64,000 nt of DNA from Phanerodontia chrysosporium. Lineage: Eukaryota; Basidiomycota; Agaricomycetes; Polyporales; Phanerochaetaceae. The stretch spans positions 248,001 to 312,000 of the forward strand of contig MJGA01000005.1 in the NCBI GenBank assembly GCA_001910725.1, in the 5' to 3' direction. Each line of letters begins with the position of its first letter. The first letter of the stretch is position 1. The translations under genes were made by a program, and so were the position numbers. The notes below the pieces were generated by a model. It saw only the letters and a program-made list of their open reading frames with translations. It did not search any database and was not told the origin of the DNA. Below, one piece after another: positions 10,451 through 21,945 of the stretch.

Positions 10451-12526
10451 CTACCGACGCGGCAGATGCAACTGAGGAAGCGAAAAGTCGATAGCGTCGT
10501 ATGCTGGCGGGGGCTGCTCGTACACGGTCTCTGCGTATGAGCGTCGCCGACTTGCATCCACCATGCTGATCGCGCCCGCGTCTCGCATGGGTTCGTGTGG
10601 ATTGTACGTGTAGGGCATTATCGGTGGAGGCGGAGGCGGCTGCGGCTGCGACGCAATTGTCAGCGCCTGTATGTTTCGGCGTAGCCGTTCCTCCTCGTCT
10701 GGCGGAAGGGGATCCGGGTTCATCGCTTGCAGCACCGACGTCCCCACTGCACTTGATTCGCCAGTCCGGCCGCCGAGCTCTTGCGCGAGCTTTGGCGGGA
10801 GCGGCAGCGCGGAGCTTGGGGGCGGCTGTAGAGGGGGAATATTCGCAATGGTGAGAGACCGACCCACTCGAGACCGGCGGGAGTTGGATGTCGAGCTAGA
10901 AGACGACGCGGGACTTGCCGGCCGTTCGCGTTCGAAAGATATGGTAGACGGAGATGACGTGGGGCCATCGCCCTGCGAGGTCCACGGGCGAGGCGCTGAC
11001 GACGAAGAAGAGCTGAGAACAGGCGGCGTAGGCAGTGGCCGCTTTCCGCGCTGAGAAGAGGGAGCTGGTGAATAAACAGATGATGTCGACGAGGAAGATG
11101 GGGACATGACTGATGAGAGGCTGTCGAATGTAGCATATGTTTGGGGTGGTGACCCTGGATGTGCCGCGCGTACTGCCTCAGGTAGCGGGGGAACGGGAGG
11201 GACCTCTTCTTCGCGGGCTGGGAATGGAGTGCTGTGTCCAAGTGCTGAGCCAGCAGGGGTCAGCGGAGTAATGGGTCCACTAGAAAGAGATGCCGTTCCG
11301 CTAGAGTGCCTGTTGCTGCTCTCGTCCCAATGTGCAGACACCGCTGTCAGGGTGGGCGAGCCTGACGATGATGGGCCTGGGCTCTCGGGAACAGACTCGC
11401 CGCGTATGATTGCGAGCCACTTCTGCACAGCTGGCTGCGAGCTGCCTGGTATTCGCACCCGCCCATCCGCACTCTGAGGGCGGTCGAGCCATTCTTGCAC
11501 TTCGGTCACAAGTATCAGCGCGGTAGTCATGAGATAATCGAGCAGGATGACGGGAACACCCTTGATGTTTTCCCGTTGGGACCGTTCAGCGTCTCCGTTC
11601 ATGAAGTTGTGGTAGATGCGTAGTCGCGGAGGTGCCGATAAAACAGCCGCGTCCAGAATCGCGATAGGCCCTCTGATGTCCTGTGTGGTGCACTGTCGCA
11701 CGCATAAACAATGCAATACCGCTTCTGATGTCAGGGTCAGAACTCACCACGTAAGAGTTTCCCGGTACAAGCTTCCACTTCAGAGCGTGGGGCCAATGTG
11801 GTATATTGAACTTGCGATTCCTATGGAAGAAAACGTGAGTAAATGTCCACAGTCCACGAGTATGGAGAACGGAGTAAACGAAATGGCCTAGGTTGACGGC
11901 TCGCATTCAGCAAGGCGGGACTACGTCGCCGCGACAGTAGCGACGACAGGTTCTTCGCTGAGCGTGCACACCCCGAACGAAGTCATGGTGAGCAAGCTAC
12001 GCGACGCCGCGTGCTGCTGCTGAGAGCAGTCCCGGCGCACGACGAAGTGAACTGTTCCTGCCTAGAGCCAGGCAGAGCCATGGTGCAAAGGTACTCACGC
12101 AAAGTTTGCCAACGTCCCGTATTTCAGAAACTCCTCCGTGTCTCGCCAGCGACCATTTCCCATCTGCACAGTCCTCCCCGACGTCTTGCCCTTTACGATG
12201 CTCTGCGGCCATTGCACGCATGCCGCGCGAACAGCCTCCTTTGTCCGCTGATCCAGCCGGTATACAGTCGTCGTGTCGCGTACAGTCTCGATGATATACA
12301 TCGGCTCCTTGGTCTCCCTGTCTTTGGCTACGACGTCCAGGAAGGAAGGACCAGAGAACTTGAGATGGAGGAGGGCATTCGCACTGCTGGAGGATGAGTC
12401 CGCTGGCGTGTCTGACTCGGCTTTGAGTCTGTTCGGGAGGCTCGTGGGCCGTGAGGACGAGCCGCCGGTATCGGATGCTGAGGTTTCGAGTCTGCGGAGC
12501 GACGGGAACCTCGACGAGGTGGACAT
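10451..12526 (-). CDS. DUF6593-like basidiomycete protein
   Basis: Three exons (12526-12099, 11820-11748, 11692-10451) join in frame to 580 aa. The N-terminal half has a globular domain: LLHLKFSGPSFLDVVAKD, MYIIETVRDTTTVYRLD, a GRW-RDTEEFL motif, IPHWPHALKWKLVPGNSY, then GPIAILDAAVLSAPPRLRIY. I recognise this arrangement from the DUF6593 family, widespread in agaricomycetes and of unknown function. The C-terminal half (from about residue 270) is Ser/Pro-rich and probably disordered, ending in a PPPAYDAIDFSLPQLHLPRR segment with a PPxY motif that could bind WW domains. Intron 1 is unusually long here (278 bp) and could hide an alternative exon. Confidence 0.8.
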
Positions 12527-13566
12527 CCTGGATGGTGGGGCTGGCTGGGACTGGTCTTCTTTTGAGTCGGTGCACTTGCTCCCGAGCAAGAAGGGGGTTA
12601 TGAAGGACCCCTTGACCATGACTGAGGTGAGACAACGGGAAGGAGAGACAAGGCCCAGTGACGGTTCAGGACAATCGAAAGGCGGGCGTCGACGCCAGGG
12701 ACGCCTCAAGCCGCGCTGATGCGGGAAATTTACATAAGGTCAGACTCTAGCATCTGATTGGTCTTCGTTGTCCACAGCCGCTCTCGTGGTGTCCCCAGAT
12801 CTGCGCATACGACCATGACAACGATGCATTTGTTGGGTAGCCTGCACTGCTTCCCGCTTCCCTGGACGTTCACAGGACTGCCTAAAGCGCCTCCACAGTG
12901 CTGGTCACATCTAGAGCTAGACTGCGACCAGCCAGCCCCACTTCCTGCGCCTTGTTCCTAAACCATAGAGGCGCAGCTTGTCATTGCGGCGTAACGAATC
13001 GACCCGCGTATGTAAAACAGGCTCTGCAACTCGGGACCGCCTTGCCTCACACACCCTACAGGACGTGCCCAGAACGCACTCGCACGCGGCAGGAAGCGAG
13101 AGACGATGTCACCGGGCTCTTTGAGCATGCCTCGTTCGGCCTGAGCATTCGATAAAGGGTACCCACGCCACAAGGACCCTGGTTGCAGGAAACGGCGAGG
13201 CTGCCCGCGGCCAACCCGCGGCAGCAATTTTGCAGACATGATCAGGCGCGTCAGATGCGCCTTATTGCCATATATGGCCAGAGTATGTCGTACGACGCAT
13301 CTAACATAACGTACAACCGTAAGTACAGCTCGCATGCGCTATGTATTTGATTGTCTGACGAAAGTCAATCTCAGCGCTGACACTACCGGCGACGCGGGCT
13401 CCGGCCTTCGACGAGACGATCGCGTCGCGCACGTACGGTCACAACATGTCACAGTCAGGGTCACAGTGACAAGGAGACCGTGTGACCTTTGCGGACGCGA
13501 CGCGTTTCTCTCCCGCACAACCATCACCGACTCGTCCCCAGTTGCTCTCGCTGCAAATACCTGAAT
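12527..13566. other. Intergenic region between divergent genes
   Basis: Upstream region shared by the DUF6593-like gene (-) and CHZ1 (+). The minus frame stays open to about 12709 beyond the chosen start. No other coding signal, tRNA or repeat was recognised. Confidence 0.45.
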
Positions 13567-14054
13567 ATGTCTACTGAAGCTGCTTCCGCGGGTTCCGCGT
13601 AAGTACCTGCCTCTGTATCCGTGAATGGTACCTCATAGTATGCATAGTTCGAACAACGAGGTTTCCAACCAGGAGTTCAACGTCGACAAGGGCAAGGGCA
13701 AAATTGTCCAGGACGACTCCATGATTGAAGATGACGACGAGGACGACGAGGAAGAAGACGAGGAGGAGGAGGAGGAGGATGAAGAGATGGCCGAGGTACG
13801 CAGTTATGCTTGGTTTGCACCCAGTGTTTCAGAGGCATGTTGATCTAAAAATTCGCTGCGCTCTTTTGCAGGAGGAATCCCTTGACGATATCGACCCGTC
13901 AGTCATCCAACCCCGCCGCACTCGTGGTGTCCGTGTCGACTACACCTCTCCTGAGGCTCTCGCGAAGGCCGGCATCAAGCCCGAAGAACTCAACGAGGAT
14001 GCCGAGCAAGAAGATACCTACGACGCCAAGGACGACGAGATGAGGGACGACTAA
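13567..14054 (+). CDS. CHZ1: Histone H2A.Z-specific chaperone CHZ1
   Basis: Three exons (13567-13598, 13639-13795, 13872-14054) total 372 nt, 123 aa. The product is small and very acidic, with an Asp/Glu run near residues 40-60, followed by the CHZ motif LDDIDPSVIQPRRTRGVRVD that contacts the H2A.Z-H2B dimer. Yeast Chz1 delivers H2A.Z-H2B to the SWR1 remodeller in the nucleus. The first exon encodes only MSTEAASAGS; the ATG is the first in frame and is followed by a consensus GTAAGT donor. The short length and strongly conserved motif make the call firm. Confidence 0.9.
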
Positions 14055-14472
14055 ACATCTCCGTAACTCCTTTGCTCTCTGCTCTGTATTCTTGCCGCAT
14101 ATAACCATGTTGTTCACGTCGTTTGCTCCGAATTCCTGTGTTCCTGTTGTATCCCTTATTTAATGTCTTCCAATGACATTCCGACGTGCTGTCGTCTTCT
14201 GAACCTTGCTACGTACAAATGAGAGATATACGGTCGCATCTGGCGTTTGAAGACCCTGCAGGCTTGCGACAAGAAATGCCGAAGGGAGAATTCGCGCAAG
14301 AATTGTTGGGGAACGCGGGGCTGTCGGACCGTAGGCTCCGCCCGCTTGAGCATCGATGAGCGAATGACTTGGCGGGGATCCTTATAGCCAGCCATGGCTC
14401 TCCACCGACCACCACCTGTCCTGGACCCCCCGTCTCGTCTCACAGCCTATCTCCCCTAAATTATTCCTGAAA
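14055..14472. other. Intergenic region between tandem plus-strand genes
   Basis: 3' flank of CHZ1 and promoter of the gluconokinase gene. The minus-strand frame here has no family resemblance. Nothing further seen. Confidence 0.5.
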
Positions 14473-15236
14473 ATGACCGCCGAACTAGAGCCTAGAGAGG
14501 GAAAGCAGCCTGTGCTCATCATAGTCATGGTGCGCAAACATGTCTTGTGACCTTACCAGCAACACCGATCCGTCGCATGCAGGGAGTAGCGAGTACGGGG
14601 AAGACAACGCTCGCAAAGGCCCTGAACGACAAGCTCGGGCTGCCATATGTGGAGGGCGACGACCTGCACCCGAAGAGCAATATCGAGAAGATGTCGAACG
14701 GCATCCCGCTCACCGACGCCGACCGCGAGCCGTGGCTCGAACTCATCCGCACGACCGCCGAGCACATGGTCGCGGAGCAGCAGGCCAGGCTCGCCCCAGC
14801 CGACGCCTCGAAGCGCATCGGTGTCATGGTCACCTGCTCCGCGCTGAAGCGCTACTATCGCGACATCCTCCGCGGCACGCGTAGGGCGCAGAAGGTGCCC
14901 GAGCACCTCGAGACCTCGGCGCCCGCGCGGCTCGCGACATATTTCGTATACATTAAGGCGGAGGAGGCGCTCCTCCGCGAGCGCATGGCGAACCGCCAGG
15001 GACACTTCATGAAGCCTCAGATGCTCGACAGTCAGCTCGCGACGCTTGAGAGCCCTGAGGGCGAGGAGGGTGTCGTGGTTGTGCCGCTGGACAAGACAAC
15101 GGAGGAGCAAGTGGATATCGCGATTGAGGAACTGAGGAGGTTGTTCGGCGATCTCGACTTCCGGACTGTCGAGGACCGAAAGGAAGGGGAACCAGAGGAA
15201 GTCAGCGTCTCAGAAGAAGTAGTCAACGGCAAGTGA
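14473..15236 (+). CDS. Gluconokinase (GntK type)
   Basis: Two exons (14473-14529 and 14583-15236) give 236 aa. The enzyme phosphorylates D-gluconate to 6-phosphogluconate, which enters the pentose phosphate pathway in the cytosol. The P-loop GVASTGKTTL is assembled across or just after the intron, which follows VLIIVM; then come EGDDLHP, the NGIPLTDADREPWL segment, VTCSALKRYYRDILRG, FVYIKAEEALLRERM and GHFMKPQMLDSQLATLE, all characteristic of the family. The ATG at 14473 gives a short leader before the first beta strand. The exon sum is in frame. The charged C-terminal tail after the last helix is poorly conserved. Confidence 0.92.
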
Positions 15237-16227
15237 CTGTAACTTATCGTCTATCTATCCAAGCTTTGCCGAAAACTGAGGATGATGGATGATGGCCGTC
15301 TGTTGGGTGTGGATTCCTCCTCTCTACGTCGCTATCCAAGCCAGATCAATATCGCCACTTGTCTTATGACACCACTTCCTCGATGCCACAGGTGTTGATA
15401 CTTCGACATGCGACGGACTGTATGTTCGAGTATATTCATCCCGCTGCGCCGGATATCACCTCAGGCGAGGAAGTTGCGACAGAGATGGTAAGTCAGACTT
15501 GTCCCTTATACACAGCGCTACTAAATGGCTATGCTCGCAGTCGGCTGTGTTTAAACTGTCTACGTACGCAAGAACAGCACGAAGAACCCCTAGCATACCT
15601 CGGCTAGCTGGTATCTGCGAGACATAGCGGCCTATAAACCCAGATGTTGTTCTACAGAACTTCCGCAAAGATGGCCACCTTCCGAGCTTCTCAGCATCAT
15701 GCGTGTACCGAATGACGGGCTCCGGGTCTCCGACGCTCGTCATGCTCTGGTGCCTACTCCGACGTCCAACACTCGGCTACCGAATGGTCCCCGCTGAAGG
15801 TCCATGCAGGGGAAGTCTGTCGACAGGCACGCCCTCCATGCCGTGACACCTGTAGACCCCTCGTTGGTCTCATTCTTCTCGCGATTCGCTACTCCAGATG
15901 ACAGCACCCTTGCGCACAAGACATCCACGTCGCACCTATCGGATGCCGCTGCGATGCCCGCCTCTGGGAGTTTGATAGGACGTTTGCTCGTCTGTGCTGC
16001 TATTCTTGAGCATTAGTTGTTCCAGTGCGTATACCGCTAGGCGTCGGGCCGTCGCCGCGAGCGTTCGGGCGGCGCATCATCCAAACCAGGTAGTATTGGG
16101 ATCACCCTCCTAAAATAGCAATGCAGTTCGTCCTAAGCTCAAAATCTGTCGCAGGCTCGCTGGCGATATAACGACGAACCTCATCAAGTCGACCACCTCG
16201 ATTGCACCCTCTCCATAGCCTCGTCAA
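15237..16227. other. Intergenic region without recognisable genes
   Basis: About 1 kb between two plus-strand genes. Several short frames exist but none splices convincingly or resembles a family. Probably the 3' flank of gluconokinase and the promoter of the next gene. Confidence 0.45.
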
Positions 16228-17675
16228 ATGATGCGCCTCGCTGCCCTCGCTGCCCTCGTAGGAGTTGCCTTCGTCTCCTACGACTATCGGAAGGCCTTTC
16301 TAGAGAACGTTAGGGATCAGTTTGCAGGTTAGAGGATCGAGCTAATATGTCGGCCCCGCCTTTGACCACGCCTCTCAGAGCATTCTTCTCCACCCCGTAA
16401 CTCTCTTGGTCCTCCGCCTCCTACCGCGCTTCTTATTACCTCGTCTCAGGCTCCGGTTATGTAAGTGCAGACTATATGCACTCTCAGTATGGCTGTAGCT
16501 GATTATCCTTCCAGAGCGGAAATGTCGCAGACGCAGCAAGACTCTCCCGACCAGCATGCAGAGGGCGAGACGGAAGTAGATCTAGGTGGTGCTGAGACAG
16601 AGGAGACTGCGGTGTGCGATATGATGGCAGCAAAGGAACCTGCTATGCCGTGAGCCAAATTTCACAAGACGTAATCTCGACGAATATTGAACCTGCTGGC
16701 TTGTTCGCAGTGTTGCTGAGAACACTAAGGCGAATCCTTGGAAGGACAAGGCACGCAAGGCAGATAACGGACCTGGGTGAGTATGCACATTGATCCCACC
16801 TTGTGCACTATCCTAACGAAGCTGGTGCGCAATTCACTAGCTCATGGACCTCTTCCTCGGCCACTACCGAGCCTGACAGTGCAGATACGTGGGCCAAGAT
16901 CTCTCACTTCATGGCCGTACTCTGGCGCAAGGTCGTCAAACCGATTCTTACTACCGACTACTTCTTGACCTTCGCATTCACCGTTGCTCTCCTGCAAAAA
17001 ATTTACAAGTGTATCTTCGGACAAGGCCGCGAGAACCGTGCCGCGAACGAACGACCCAACGGACGGCGTTTACTGTCTCCTCAGGCTCTGTGTATGCCCA
17101 CGGACGTCTACCGGATCCTGTACGAGGAGATGCCCGCTATCCCTGGGTTCGAGTTCCTTGCAAACGAAATCCCCACGGAAGCTGAGCTATGGGAATATAC
17201 CCTCCTGGACTACTTGCGCCATGTACGAGAGCACTTTGCTGCTGCCCTGCCGGTGCCCAAATCCCAGACATTGCCTGAAGAAGACGCTTCCGCTGCTCCC
17301 CCGGCCGACGACTTGCGCGGAGCCAGCCTCGCAACAACTTCCGCTGTGCGCCCTTACTCTGCTGCGGAGCTAGTCATTCCTCAGTACCGGGGCGGCCTTG
17401 AGGCCTCCACTGAGGTCATATCGGGTGACAGACCTACGCTTGACGACGGCGACAGCAGGTCTGCTACCCGCAGGCCTCGCGCCTCGTCCTTTCCTCGGAC
17501 TGCGCAGAAGACCCCGTTCAAGCACGGTAGACTCACGGAGAAGAGCGACGACCCGTCACCCAATAATTCAAATTCCACTGGTGGGCCAGTCGACACAGCC
17601 TGGGAGACGTGGTTGTCGCGCGGCCGTCGCGACGAGGTAATATCAGTTCGAGAAAACACAGAACCACTCCTTTAA
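16228..17675 (+). CDS. Unrecognised membrane protein
   Basis: Five exons (16228-16327, 16379-16460, 16515-16649, 16711-16776, 16841-17675) join in frame to 405 aa. I do not recognise the family. The N-terminus (MMRLAALAALVGVAFVSYDY) looks like a signal peptide or anchor. An acidic, low-complexity stretch follows, then TWAKISHFMAVLWRKVVKP and a hydrophobic segment, YFLTFAFTVALLQKIYKCIF, likely a transmembrane helix near residue 160. A region with YRILYEEMPAIPGFEFLANE and helical character comes next, and a Ser/Arg-rich C-terminus. The consistent phases of five exons argue that it is a real gene. Confidence 0.7.
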
Positions 17676-18021
17676 ACCGTGACCGCTGTGCCAGTGTTTT
17701 ACCCGTGTATTGTAGACGCATAGCTTGTGAACAATATTGTCATATGTAGCAGATACTCCTCAAACCGCAGTCCTAATACGGAAAGCGTCAAAGAAACGGG
17801 TCGTGGCGAAGAGACGTTGAGCAAGGCTCGCCTGAAGATAACGGACAAAGACATCTCCTGATCACTACCCGAACAAAAACTTGCATGATGCAGTTGCAAC
17901 TGAGCCCATAATACTATCCCCACGGCCGTTGGCACAAGCCTAACGCTCGATGAATCGGAGGCTGGGTGTCAGGGACTGTCCAAGCCGTACATACCAGCAA
18001 AAACATCACTTGTCGGCGTTG
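17676..18021. other. Intergenic region before repeat copy A
   Basis: 3' flank of the preceding gene, leading into the dispersed repeat. No coding signal recognised. Confidence 0.45.
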
Positions 18022-18703
18022 TCAGGGTCCGCGGACGAGGGCCGCGCCAGGTCGGAGTTCGAAACCAGAGTGCTGAACCTGGGGTTGTTGAGCGTCTATA
18101 GGCACTCTGCGGGCAAAGCGACTGCTCTCAACATTGTGCACAACAGAGGGCATTTCTAGGGCCAGGAAAAGAACCGACAGGTGCAGTTTGGGTACTTCAT
18201 GTGTCGTTAGGGGTCGAATTGCGGATGGGGAGCAGGGGAACGGTTGCGCTGAACGGGTATATAGGAAGGTGAGGTTCGATGTATTACAAGCCACGGTGGC
18301 CTAGGTGGTAGTGCCAGCGGAGTTTCCCTACTACCGCCTAGACCCACTTGGAGTCCGAACCTTCCGCGGTCAACCCTCGGGTTCTAACCGGCGAGTGGCC
18401 CATTCTTTTTCGCTCACCATTTTCTTTTTTAACACAAATTCAATCTAGGAACTCTGTTTTCCTCCTGCGGTCTCGACATGCGCACGCTTCCAAGGCCGTC
18501 TCCCAGCACCTCGCACTTGCTCACGGCGTCTGCGCGCATGTCCTCGCCAGCCTCCTCAATACCCTCGCACGTCGACCTCCGCATCCGCTTTGGCCTCTCC
18601 CCTGGCGACTGCGCGGACACGCCGCCGTTCTTGTCTTCCCACTTTCAACAACGAAAACTCTCGGAATCCTCCCACCCTCTCCCCTCTCCTAAGCTTTCCT
18701 GCG
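18022..18703 (+). repeat. Dispersed repeat, copy A (diverged, truncated at its 3' side)
   Basis: Copy A matches copies B (30759-31549) and C (36350-37141, inverted) along most of its length, starting CAGGGTCCGCGGACG and continuing to about 18703. It then diverges, lacking the last ~110 bases of B and C. It carries scattered substitutions and small indels relative to B and C, so it is older. Like them it contains a TATATA motif at about 18259, a TGGCCTAGGTGG A-box-like motif at about 18297 and a GGTTCTAACC B-box-like motif about 80 bases later. Confidence 0.85.
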
Positions 18704-19102
18704 AGGGCATGCAAGCCAGCAGTGACGGGAGTAGACAGGGCGTCATAGACGGCAACTCCACGTTCGCAGATGGCCTGAAGCGCCTTGTCGGTCACGTCGG
18801 GATGGTTTTGCGTGAACCAGGCGGCGATTGTCGATATGAACGCGGTGCACCCCGCCGCAATGTACGGATGCATGGTGGGAAGACCAGACAGAGATGGCCG
18901 GACTCTGGCTGGTTGTGCGCGTGTGGCGAGCCAGGGCGAGCCTCGGAATGGCAGCGGGCGTCCCGTCACCGAATCGCGTCCCGTTGGGGCAGACAAGCTC
19001 GCTCTCGATGTACTCGGCGGCGGCCTCGACGCCGACGACAACATAGCCAGCGTGCTCCAGGGCAATGCAGCTGGCCCCAATGCCAGACCTGTGTCGACAG
19101 AA
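18556..19102 (-). CDS. Possible unrecognised gene, truncated into repeat A
   Basis: Reading on the minus strand, a segment with protein-like composition (SCIALEHAGYVVVGVEAAAE) can be spliced at GTGACG...CAACCAG to a second one containing MHPYIAAGCTAFISTIAAWF and ITDKALQ-type helices. The second frame runs through the boundary of repeat A, so its last ~50 codons are repeat-derived and low in complexity. No start is clear upstream. I do not recognise the family. It may be a gene cut by the repeat, or chance open frame. Confidence 0.3.
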
Positions 19103-19333
19103 ATGTGAGCGGTCTCGCAACTGTGCTGCGTTTATTTGCTCATGCCACCAACAGTGCTGTCGCGCGCACGCTACTAGGCTGCGCCAGAATTGCGCGGCCT
19201 TTCCTCTCAGACTGCTGCGTACAGGGAAACCTCGCAGACGAACAGGTCTGTCTCTTGCACAACGCGAGCACATGGAAAGCTCACTCGAGGCAGAGCGCTG
19301 GCGGCGTGAGCATGTCCGAAATCGCCACTGGCC

Positions 19334-20094
19334 TTGGCCGCACTGGCGCACCTTGACGGCGCTGATATCAAGTTCGACTTGTCGTCCCAGGCTCTCGAGA
19401 CGACTCTGTCCATCTCTCTCTTTCTCTTGGTCTTATCGTCACCACTGCCGGCCAGGTCTTCCGTCATGCTTCTCGAGATCTGGGGCGCCTCTCTCGTCCT
19501 ATCCCTTCTGGGTTTGTCCTATGTCTCTGAGACGCAGCTTGCTGCCGAAGCGCGGCAGAAAATCGTCGACGTGTTCCAACAGGCGTCCGCCGCGCTCAAT
19601 GAGGCTGTGGCCTGGCTCTCCTCCTCTCGCCAGTACGTATTCGTCCGTCAATTCTCGCCGATGCTCGCAGCTCAGCGGACGGACCCCACGCAGCCTTGGA
19701 GACAAGCACGACGCCTCTGCGCACTCCTTGGATGACGCCTCTACCTACATGTGACCACAGCGTCGCCCTCGTGCCAGTACCTTCCACTCACAGCGCCGGG
19801 TCCAGTACTACACCTACGACCAAGACCCCCTTCCGGCCGATGGACCCCATGTGCGTTGCCCCGTGCAGCGTCTCCCTCCGGCCCCGGCATGCTGACCACT
19901 GATGCAGAGATGTTCTCGCTGACTACATCTCGGATGCGACAGACATGCAGGTCCTCGGGCGGATGAAGACCCAGGCACTTCGGACCACATCGCAAGCTTT
20001 ATCGCTTCTCAAGTAATCTCTGGAACGAGTCTCGCCTATGCATTAGACGCCGCTGCCTCCTCCGACCAGGACTACGACAGGTAAACCCGGCTTA
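19334..20094 (+). CDS. Unrecognised membrane protein, reading frame interrupted
   Basis: The plus strand encodes a stretch with clear protein character: SISLFLLVLSS and VMLLEIWGASLVLSLLGLSY look like membrane segments, followed by ETQLAAEARQKIVDVFQQAS, a probable helix. Introns at 19634 (GTACGT) and about 19851 (GTGCGT) continue it into DVLADYISDATDMQ and then, in another frame, DHIASFIASQVISGTSLAYA. The change of frame at about 19950 needs one extra base. I find no convincing start codon; the true 5' end is unresolved. It could be a broken gene or a good gene in imperfect sequence. Confidence 0.35.
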
Positions 20095-20169
20095 GTCTCT
20101 GAGCGTTCGGCGCCAGCGTGACTCACTCGACATACAGGAATAGCGCCACGTGTGTTCAGCACCCTTTAA

Positions 20170-20994
20170 ATGCCTTTCCAGAGCCTGCCCGATGATAAAT
20201 TGACACCCTCTGCTCTAAAGCATAGCCGTCCTGTTGAAGGCGGAAACGCACTGGTGCCATGCATGCTAGCCCCATCGAACCCAATTGGAAACCCTTGATT
20301 CTGGCCATATGTCTGGCTGCTGTTTTTCTCGGACTCATAGTTTGGTTCATTGTCGTCACCGGTCTACGTTCTCTCAGGATCCACTGGCGCACGAAGAAGC
20401 CATTAACTGCATCCGAAGCCACCGCTGTCGTCTGGAACGATGGCGTCAACTCTCACAGCGTTGGGGCCAGCGTCTACTGCCGCCCTCGCCACAGTCAGAA
20501 GAAGCCCAGAAGGCTGAGTCTATGGACTGTCTATGGTCTTGGACACTGCTTCCATCGCTTCTATATCCGACTCGCACTCAAGACCATCCGACGGACCCGG
20601 TGTTTCCACCATGGACACCGCTTCCTGCAATACGAAGTCATCCCCAGATGACCAACATGACCCCGGAATGACGTTTACTCCTATTCGTAGTTCTACGGAC
20701 AATCGACTACATGGTCTGAGGCTGGAGAATGACGATTCCGTCCCGACACCCGCGCGGAGTTTTGCTGTTGGCACAGTCGATAGTCCGACCAGCCGGTCCT
20801 CTCCAGTGTTCCTCTCCGGGACGAGGCTGCCTCACCTGTTCGGGGGACGCAGTCGCCCTCCCTCCGGACCCTCTATTTATCCACTAAGCACCTGGCTTCG
20901 GACACAACGTCAGTCATCGACGCACTTACTAGCACCTCACCTAGGAATGACCCCTGTACAATCGATTCTCCTCACGCGGACCCGCCCATGTTAG
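20170..20994 (+). CDS. Unrecognised one-pass membrane protein, frames interrupted
   Basis: An ATG at 20170 opens MPFQSLPDDKLTPSALKHSR; a shift of frame near 20256 leads into PNWKPLILAICLAAVFLGLI, a strong transmembrane helix, then a basic stretch (RSLRIHWRTKK). Further downstream a third frame gives a Ser/Pro/Thr-rich tail (about 20540-20990). The arrangement resembles an extracellular part, a helix and a disordered cytosolic tail, but two or more frame changes are needed. I do not recognise a family. It may belong with the broken gene just upstream. Confidence 0.33.
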
Positions 20995-21945
20995 ACTCGT
21001 CCGTCACCAGCCCTCATACTGTAGTCCAACTGCGAGACACTCGTTCCGGCTACCCTCCATCGTCTACCTCCGTCACAGAGGCTGGCGACTGTCCCATGTG
21101 GGGTGCATATCCATACCGACGTCATCGCCCTGACGTTTAGCATAACGTCTCCTACCGCGGGAGACGCTACTAGTACAGTACTAGCGGCAGCCAGGGCGAT
21201 CACCGTGACGGTCCATCCGCGGTACAATTTCACGTCCCTCCGGCCTCTCGCCACGCGGACGTTGTCATCTCAACTTCTGGCGATCCCTTCTCTGGCAACA
21301 GGGCACGTCGGAACTCGAGCTCTGGTACTAAATCCGGCTTATTTCCCCGCCGTTTCGCAAACCACGCCGGGCGCGTGCTGCGCGACACAAAGGACGGAAA
21401 CGCCGCAACGGGCTTGAAGTCGAATGGGCAGTCAAGGTCGCTCTGCACAAGATGACGAGAGCGCAGTAAATGCGGGGCTGAGTCTTCGTGCTGGACGAGC
21501 GGAATCTCGAGGATACGAACGCGCGTGCGAGGTGGATCGGCCGGTTTCCAGAGCGCCGCCGCACTGTTGCTCTAGATCTGTAGACGTATCGTTGTTTGCC
21601 GCCCCAACTTAGACGTAATAAGGCGTATATACCGACTGCATCGAACATTGCATGTCGTCGAAAGCCACAATGCCATGAATTCCGCATCATCCGCCCCTTG
21701 AGTTTATGGCCTTCCAGAGGCCTAGAGGTGCAATCCTACGGGCAGCATAATATGTAGCGGTATCAGTGTGCGTAAGTCTGAGCGGAGCAACATCGCCCGC
21801 CTCCTGTTCAATACATCGCGTTGAACGTTGAAATAATGCAACAGTAGCAAGCGATTCGCGAGATTACAAGGTTGACCGGGAGCCTGTGCAGAATGACTGC
21901 ATTATCATTACACAAGGAAGAGTCCAACGATTTGTTCGATACACA
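20995..21945. other. Intergenic region, no gene recognised
   Basis: Lies between the fragmented frames and the 3' end of the proteasome gene. Short frames on both strands show no family resemblance. No repeats or RNA genes seen. Confidence 0.45.

Noticed and set aside
14553..15110. Antisense frame of 185 codons across gluconokinase
   Set aside because: A shadow of the gluconokinase exon; no family resemblance.
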